Position numbers and translations under genes: made by a program
Assembly: GCA_903813345.2 (NCBI GenBank)
Contig: CAIIXF020000002.1
Span: 19,918,455 to 19,982,454 of the forward strand
DNA from: Owenia fusiformis
Taxonomy: Eukaryota; Annelida; Polychaeta; Sabellida; Oweniidae
DNA: 64,000 nt
Direction: 5' to 3'
Notes under the pieces: generated by a model
What the model saw: only the letters and a program-made list of their open reading frames with translations
Databases searched by the model: none
Told to the model about the DNA's origin: nothing
Shown here: in pieces, positions 58,648-64,000 of the stretch
Position numbering within the stretch: the first letter of the stretch is position 1
Layout of the letters: each line of letters opens with the position of its first letter

Positions 58648-61600
58648 CTGGAATCAAAACATTTTCATTTTAGCATATTAGATAAAACTAGAAAATGGCA
58701 ACTCCAAGACTCCAAGGAGTAGCAAATCCGAATAAACAATTTTTCAGATGATAAGACATAATTAAAAACTGAACAACAACCTATGCATGGATTGTCCTCA
58801 AATGAACAATCAATCAATCATAATTCAAAAAGGCATTAAACCTTTGGAATGTTTTACTTCATGGATTGTTTTAATTCTATTATATTGTCAACAACATCTA
58901 CTATTCAAAAATGATATTTTGTACAGTGTACTTACTGGTAGCCACACTCCACACATTTGTAGGTGAATTTGGTATTTATTTCATAACTATGGCAACGCTG
59001 AATTATAGGCAGTTCTGGGTGGGCAATGTTTGACTTTCTTGCCCTAAAACATATTAAATAAAATACCTAATCAACAATTTGCATTCAAGTTACTGAAAAC
59101 TGTATTGTACCCTTAGAAAGTGTAAGCTGAAAAATGTAAAGTGCAAGCATAATCATATTAAATGCATTTTATTCAAGATAATTCCATAATCATTTTTTAT
59201 TCTGTATAACCAAAAACACTATGGGTGAAGCCAGGATTCAAAAATAGTGGAGAGTAATTTAAAATAGAAATGGAGACTATAACAATATCTCAACACTTTA
59301 AATATCTCAACACATTAAATCTGAAAAGTATGTCTTTTTAATCAAGTTAGTAGAGTAATTCGATTGACATAGCTTTTGAAAATTAAAAATATTTTAGGTT
59401 TAGTATTTTGACACTGCTGACTTTATTTCCTTACCAGTATTTCCAGAACCTCCCATGGCCATCATTGACCCCATTCAGCAGCCAAACAGCAGCGTGACAC
59501 ATCTCATGTATGAGAGTGTCTCGTACACGTTCTGTAATTAAAACACATCTCATGTATTAGCGTAACTCATGTCATACATATTTTGCAATACAATATAATC
59601 ACATCCCATGTATAAAGGTGTCTCACACACATTCTACAATACAATATAATCACATCTCATGCATAAAGGTGTCTCACACACATTCTACAATACAATATAA
59701 TCACATCTCATGCATAAAGGTGTCTCACACACATTCTACAATACAATATAATCACATCTCATGTATCAAGGTGTCTCACACACATTCTACAATACAATAT
59801 AATCACATCTCATGCATAAAGGTGTCTCACACACATTCTACAATACAATATAATCACATCTCATGTATCAAGGTGTCTCATACACATTCTACAATACAAT
59901 ATAATCATATCTCATGTATCAAGGTGTCTCATACACATTCTGTAATACAATATAATCATATCTCATGTATCAAGGTGTCTCATACATGCATTCAGTAATA
60001 CAATATAATCATATCTCATGTATCAAGGTGTCTCATACATGCATTCAGTAATACAACCACATCTCATGAAATAAAGATATCTCACATCTTCTAAAATCCG
60101 ATAGAAACCTGAAAACTTCGAAAAATCATGATGATCACAGGAATCTCACTAACCTGATGAATCACAAACTTTTCCAGAGAGTTCTATACGACACGTGCGA
60201 TCATCTTGTTTCACCCTATTCCTTTTGTACGCACAGTAACCAGCTGTCTTTAACAGTCGTGGATTCCAGATCACCTCCAAGTTCTCTGGTAACTAGAGAG
60301 AGAAGCATGTATATCCTCAAATATAAATGTGAAATAAATAAATAAAAACAAATAAAAATATAAAAGTTAGCATCCTCCTAAGCAGGTGTCCAGAATCCGT
60401 ACCTCCTTCTTTCCCCCTGCTATAACCAATTTGGAAGCGCCCGATTTAACTGAATCACGTGATCTAATTATGCGCAATGACTTGTACATGATTTCTGTCG
60501 CAGTGTTGCAACATCCAATCAGATTGCGAATTCTTAATCTGGGAAATGCTAACTGCTTATCGCAGGGGAAAAAAGAAAGAATATATTCTGGATTTTGAAG
60601 CCCTGTGATCGGAGGATGAAAAGATAGATGACAATAATGCATACCTTTGAATCAAATACAGTTTCATTGTAAAGTTTCACAAGTCTCATAGTCAGTTCTT
60701 CTTTTTTCTTCTTGAATTGTTTCACATACCTGGAATAAAAGTAAAGCTTCAGTATAGGTATAACAAGGCCTTAACAAGGCAAAATGTCACCACCTGCCAT
60801 TAGTTACAGATGCCAACAGCCAAATTCTGACCATAAAAATGTTGGAGCCATTTGCTACAGATGCCAAGCACTAAACACCAACCACAGAACTCTGCACACC
60901 AACCACCGAACACCATCCGCAAGAAGGTTGGAGCATAGGCCCGGGAACACAATAAAAAAAAAATTGAGTCAATTTTTTTATACATGTTGATCATAAAGTT
61001 CTCGTAATATCTCTCTAAAATTTTTGTTTTTCAATATATCGTCTTAAATTTCAAAAGAATGTGCCCCATACAAAGGACCTATTAATCCGGCAAAAATGTT
61101 TAATGTTACAGAGATATTATGAGAATTTAATGATCACGGCTTGAATACAATAATCTACAATGAGATCAAACATGCACTTACTCCAAAGCATCTGGATGGC
61201 GCCTTTGGTTCTCCACATTGGTAGACAGAGACTTCAGAAAGCTGTATGTTGAGGGCCTATATTCTGAAGATCTGGACCGAACAACATCTGGGACTACTTT
61301 CTTTGTTTTATTTATTACTCCTGTAAAAAACATACATATTTGAAGAGAATAGCATATACTGTACAATGTCGTGCATGGATTAAAAATGAAACTTTGCAAA
61401 AACATTTCATCAACTCATGTATAAATTTAATCCCCAGAAAATAAATTGACTGCATTTTTGTATGCTGCTATATTTTGCAATGCATACAAAGAATATACAT
61501 CAACATACCATGAAAGGCAATACAGCAGATTCCATCAATAAATTGTACTACAAAACCGGTTTTGTTATGTTGTTACCCTTAATTCATTGGCTTCTTGAAC

Positions 61601-63813
61601 TATATAGCCATTTCAAAATTCCATAATCATTTTATCAAATTTGGAAGCAATTTGGAAAATTCCTGTCCATTGTCTGATTTTCCTGTTCTTCACCAAATAA
61701 ATGATATTAGTAATATGAAAAAATTATGTCCAAAAATTCCCATTCAGATGTACACTCTACCCATTGTTCTGACTAAACTCAATTTACATTTGCTTCATTT
61801 ACAATTACCTGTACTCTGAGGCACTGTTGGCTTAGACTTCACTGTGGGCTTTGCGAGAGAGCTTAGGGTACCAGAAACCTTCGTTTTGAAGAGTCTATCT
61901 GTGAGAGAACGTCCAAGGTCAGTGTTGTCAATATGAGGAGTTCCAGCTGATTTTGGTGTCTTACCTAATAACACATAATGCATAACATGCAAAATGTTAC
62001 CACCTGCCATTTGTTAAAGACATTGAACGCCGACAACCAAATGCCATACACTCTTCACAAATAAGTTGGAGACTATAACACAATCTCAGGTTAGCCTGTA
62101 TTTGAGAACATAGTACATGTCCGATGAGAAAAAAGTGAGATTTAATCTAGCATGAATTAACTACTTTAGTTGCAAATTCCACACACTGAATTGGACAGAA
62201 TAGTGAAAGATTTTATATGGTTAATTTAAAAATATCTGCATAACCCAAATGCCACTTGGAAATGTGAATAGTGTTCACATTAGCAGGCTAAATCTAGCAT
62301 GAATTAGTCTTCATTAGTTGCAAATTCAACACACTGAATTGGACAGAATAGTGAAAGATTTTATATGGTTAATTTAAAAATATCTGTATAACCCAAATGT
62401 GACTTGGAAATGTGAATAGTGTTCACATTAGCAGACTAAATCTAGCATGAATTAGTCTTCATTAGTTGCAAATTCAACACACTGAATTGGACAGAATAGT
62501 GAAAGATTGTAAACAGTTAATTAAAAAATATCTGTATAACCCAAATGCCACTTGGAAATGTGAATAGTGTTCACATTAGCAGACTAAATCTAGCATGAAT
62601 TAGTCTTCATTAGTTGCAAATTCAACACACTGAATTGGACAGAATAGTGAAAGATTGTAAACAGTTAATTAAAAAATATCTGTATAACCCAAATGCCACT
62701 TGGAAATGTGAATAGTGTTCACATTAGCAGGTGTTCACATTCTAAGGTTTCTTAACCTTTAGCGTGCTGCCGGCGTACGGGTCCGCCCAAGCTAAAATGC
62801 TCCTCACAACTGCCGGCGGACTTGTACGCCCGATTTCAAACTTTCAAATAACAAACTTTTTCGCGGTAAAACTTTTAGCCAATCAGGTAAAACTTTTAGC
62901 CAATCAGGTACTACTATGATTCAAGAGTTAACACATTGAGAGATTTACAGGAATGAAAGGTGTTAATTCGAAAATACAGGGTTTACTGTACAGTATTCAG
63001 TCTACAATAATATGTGAAAAATAGTAAATATTGATTGTTAAAGGCAATCAAACTGACAGATACATATACCTGGTAGTTTAGGTGTCTTGAAATATGAATG
63101 AGGCGTTGAGACCCCAAGAACTTCATTGCTTGTATCCTGACTCCCTGCACTTGTATTCCTATTAGGTTTACTGCTTCCAGGGGTTGAGAAAACGGAAGTG
63201 TCATTGCTTGTTGTACTGGCGATCTTTGGTCTGTATGACCCTGGGGTTGATATATCTGAGTCTTCACTGCTGGTGTTGTACTTGTGACTGGATTTCTTGG
63301 GCCTGGAATACATAAAAAATGTAGTTTTGCCAGGGAGGAATTTTTATATTAATCAAACATTACGAGTCTTGCTGGTTGCCTTATGGAATTAAAGGCCAAG
63401 CTTTGAGTTTAAATCCAAGGCGTAGTCTGTTTTTGCAAAGGGAGTTCAGATTTCAAAAAATTCAAACGGGGGGAGGGGGGGGGGTTCAAAACCACTTGAA
63501 AGTGCTCAAAATGGAAAAAAGCATAGTTCTAAAAGAATTTTTGGACAGGGGGACGGTTTGCTCAAACACTCAAACACCTGAGAGATAATAAAGTTTGCAC
63601 ATGGCAGCTGTCATGGCAGGAATATCTGTTTAAGACAGTGTGTTAAACATTAAATGAAGGGAAATAAAGTTATCTCAAACATACCTTGATGCTGGTGTGT
63701 CTACTAGACTTTTCTTGTAAAACAAACTGTCATCACTTTCACTACTGCTAACCATATCATCAGGCACGATGAAATTATTGTCATCATAATCATCATCGTT
63801 GTTGTCATTATAA
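58398..63813 (-). CDS. GCNA: GCNA-type SprT protease (germ cell nuclear acidic peptidase), 5'-partial, 9 exons
   Basis: Exons in transcript order: 63685-63813, 63070-63302, 61809-61964, 61182-61320, 60645-60729, 60154-60292, 59435-59531, 58936-59043, 58398-58647; every junction keeps frame and GT-AG. They give 444 residues to a TGA, with the start upstream of 64000. Residues 1-43 are acidic (NDNNDDDYDDN, SSESDDS). 44-173 are Ser/Thr/Pro-rich and disordered. About 200-345 form the SprT-like domain with RRHPDALEYVKQFKKKKEEL, LYNETVFDSKLP, KTAGYC and the zinc site HEMCH (302-306) with H319 in DGHG. 356-380 is a C-x2-C...C-x2-C finger. 390-444 has an HMG-box-like start (PRAPSTPNKFALFVKDNY). GCNA proteins act in germ-cell nuclei on DNA-protein crosslinks and genome stability; order and motifs fit well. 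Confidence 0.9.
59435..59531 (-). CDS. GCNA: GCNA catalytic exon (HEMCH)
   Basis: 97-bp exon between TTTTAATTACAG and GTAAGG. It encodes RVRDTLIHEMCHAAVW and NDGHGRFWKY, holding the two zinc His, the catalytic Glu and the third His. A duplicate with HEMYH lies at 21118-21198. Its first 34 bases are also the ancestor-like unit of the adjacent minisatellite. Confidence 0.9.
59544..60070. repeat. 51-bp minisatellite in the GCNA intron, about ten units
   Basis: Units of 51 bp start CACATCTCATG at 59599, 59650, 59701, 59752, 59803, 59854 and 59905, with less regular units at both ends. The 126-aa plus-strand frame with a 17-residue period is produced by the repeat. Each unit closely resembles the sequence at 59498-59538, which is the 5' end of the catalytic exon plus its acceptor. 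Confidence 0.85.
60154..60292 (-). CDS. GCNA: GCNA exon: SprT core before the active site
   Basis: The acceptor is CTCTCTAG, not the CAG six bases further in, because only this choice gives LPENLEVIWNPRLLKTAGYC as in SprT proteins. The exon leaves in phase 1 (GTTAGT donor). Confidence 0.8.
60784..60925. repeat. Dispersed repeat in GCNA intron
   Basis: AAAATGTCACCACCTGCCATTAGTTACAGATGCCAAC is followed by ACCAACCACCGAACACCATCC-type wording. The first part recurs at 61990-62060 and, reversed, at 19395-19560. Confidence 0.5.
62143..62737. repeat. 148-bp tandem repeat in GCNA intron, four copies
   Basis: Units starting AATCTAGCATGAATTA stand at 62143, 62291, 62439 and 62587. Each ends GTGTTCACATTAGCAG. 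They are nearly identical, so the expansion is recent. The region after it (62760-62830) has a GC-rich inverted pair (CTGCCGGCGTACGGGTCCGC against TGCCGGCGGACTTGTACGCC). Confidence 0.85.
63375..63590. repeat. G-run dispersed repeat in GCNA intron
   Basis: A G-run of ten with GTTCAAAACCACTTGAAAGTGCTCAAAATGG is a diverged member of the family at 10806-11005; the open frame at 63376-63588 lies in it. Confidence 0.45.
63685..63813 (-). CDS. GCNA: GCNA exon: acidic region (first exon in window)
   Basis: The acceptor ATTATTCCAG and donor GTATGT bound 129 bases. The peptide is dominated by Asp, Asn and Ser with a FIVPDDMV core, the pattern of the disordered acidic part of GCNA. It is entered with one base completing a codon, so at least one more exon lies to the right of the window. 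Confidence 0.75.
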
Positions 63814-64000
63814 CTGGAATAATTAATGGAACATTATAAGACTGGTAAGGCTGAATTGCACTTTATCATACAGGGTCACCATAAAGGAGTCACAGGCTTT
63901 GTATACTCATTATAAATATACTTTATGGACTCCCTGTATATGTTTAACATCAACTTTTACACATTTACTTGAAAGAGGTTTAAAAGCCTTATTCAAAACC

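Noticed and set aside
59618-59998. 126-codon open frame with 17-residue repeats as a secreted repeat protein
   Set aside because: It is the 51-bp minisatellite in the GCNA intron, read on the opposite strand; its sequence derives from a GCNA exon.
60367-60642. 91-codon minus-strand frame in the GCNA intron as an extra exon
   Set aside because: It begins after the donor of the preceding exon, and including it would break the SprT domain between VFDSK and LPENLEV, which join perfectly without it.
1-64000. A prokaryote-like system (operon, CRISPR array, toxin-antitoxin) or viral genome segment
   Set aside because: Exon-intron structure, SINE, LINE and mariner elements show a nuclear animal locus; the tandem arrays lack the spacer-repeat pattern of CRISPR, and no viral replication or capsid genes were seen.

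Overview
This is a 64 kb, AT-rich, intron- and repeat-dense nuclear segment of an animal genome. Spliced genes with short exons, GT-AG introns, AATAAA signals, many Tc1/mariner-type elements, a tRNA-derived SINE and minisatellites all point to a metazoan. The gene content (an MS4A-type tetraspan and a GCNA-type SprT protease) and the repeat style suggest a marine invertebrate such as a hemichordate, echinoderm or mollusc, but I cannot name the species. No operons, rRNA, CRISPR or bacterial genes are present. Almost all long open frames are repeats or chance. The real genes lie in short exons that I assembled by hand from splice signals, phase and protein logic.

Layout. (1) 1-8.4 kb, plus strand: the 3' part of a gene starting before the window. 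It has a terminal exon ending at 87, a 24-bp microexon (245-268), and two homologous terminal exons (5035-5186, 8208-8308) encoding a C-terminal membrane helix. (2) 11.1-17.7 kb, plus strand: a complete five-exon MS4A-like four-helix membrane protein (207 aa). (3) 19.5-25.2 kb: a broken minus-strand copy of part of the GCNA gene, then a duplicate of the first coding exon of the MS4A gene with its flanking mariner element and MITE, the other four exons not being found. (4) 26-36 kb: a LINE remnant, a G-rich degenerate array, foldback elements and segmental duplications; no confident gene. (5) 36-57 kb: minisatellites (157 bp and 39 bp units), mariner remnants, a SINE, dispersed repeats and a few exon-like minus-strand segments with good splice sites but no convincing protein. 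(6) 58.4-63.8 kb, minus strand: nine exons of a GCNA (germ cell nuclear acidic peptidase) gene, running off the right edge at its 5' end. They encode an acidic/Ser-rich disordered region, a SprT-like protease with HEMCH, a four-Cys zinc finger and an HMG-box-like tail.

The most striking observation is that a 51-bp minisatellite in the GCNA intron next to the HEMCH exon is built from the 5' end of that exon together with its splice acceptor. This creates a row of decoy acceptors upstream of the catalytic exon. Other points of interest are the duplicated orphan MS4A exon, the GCNA remnant with HEMCH changed to HEMYH, the alternative-looking transmembrane last exons, and a mariner element that splits a minisatellite whose block then seems to have been duplicated.
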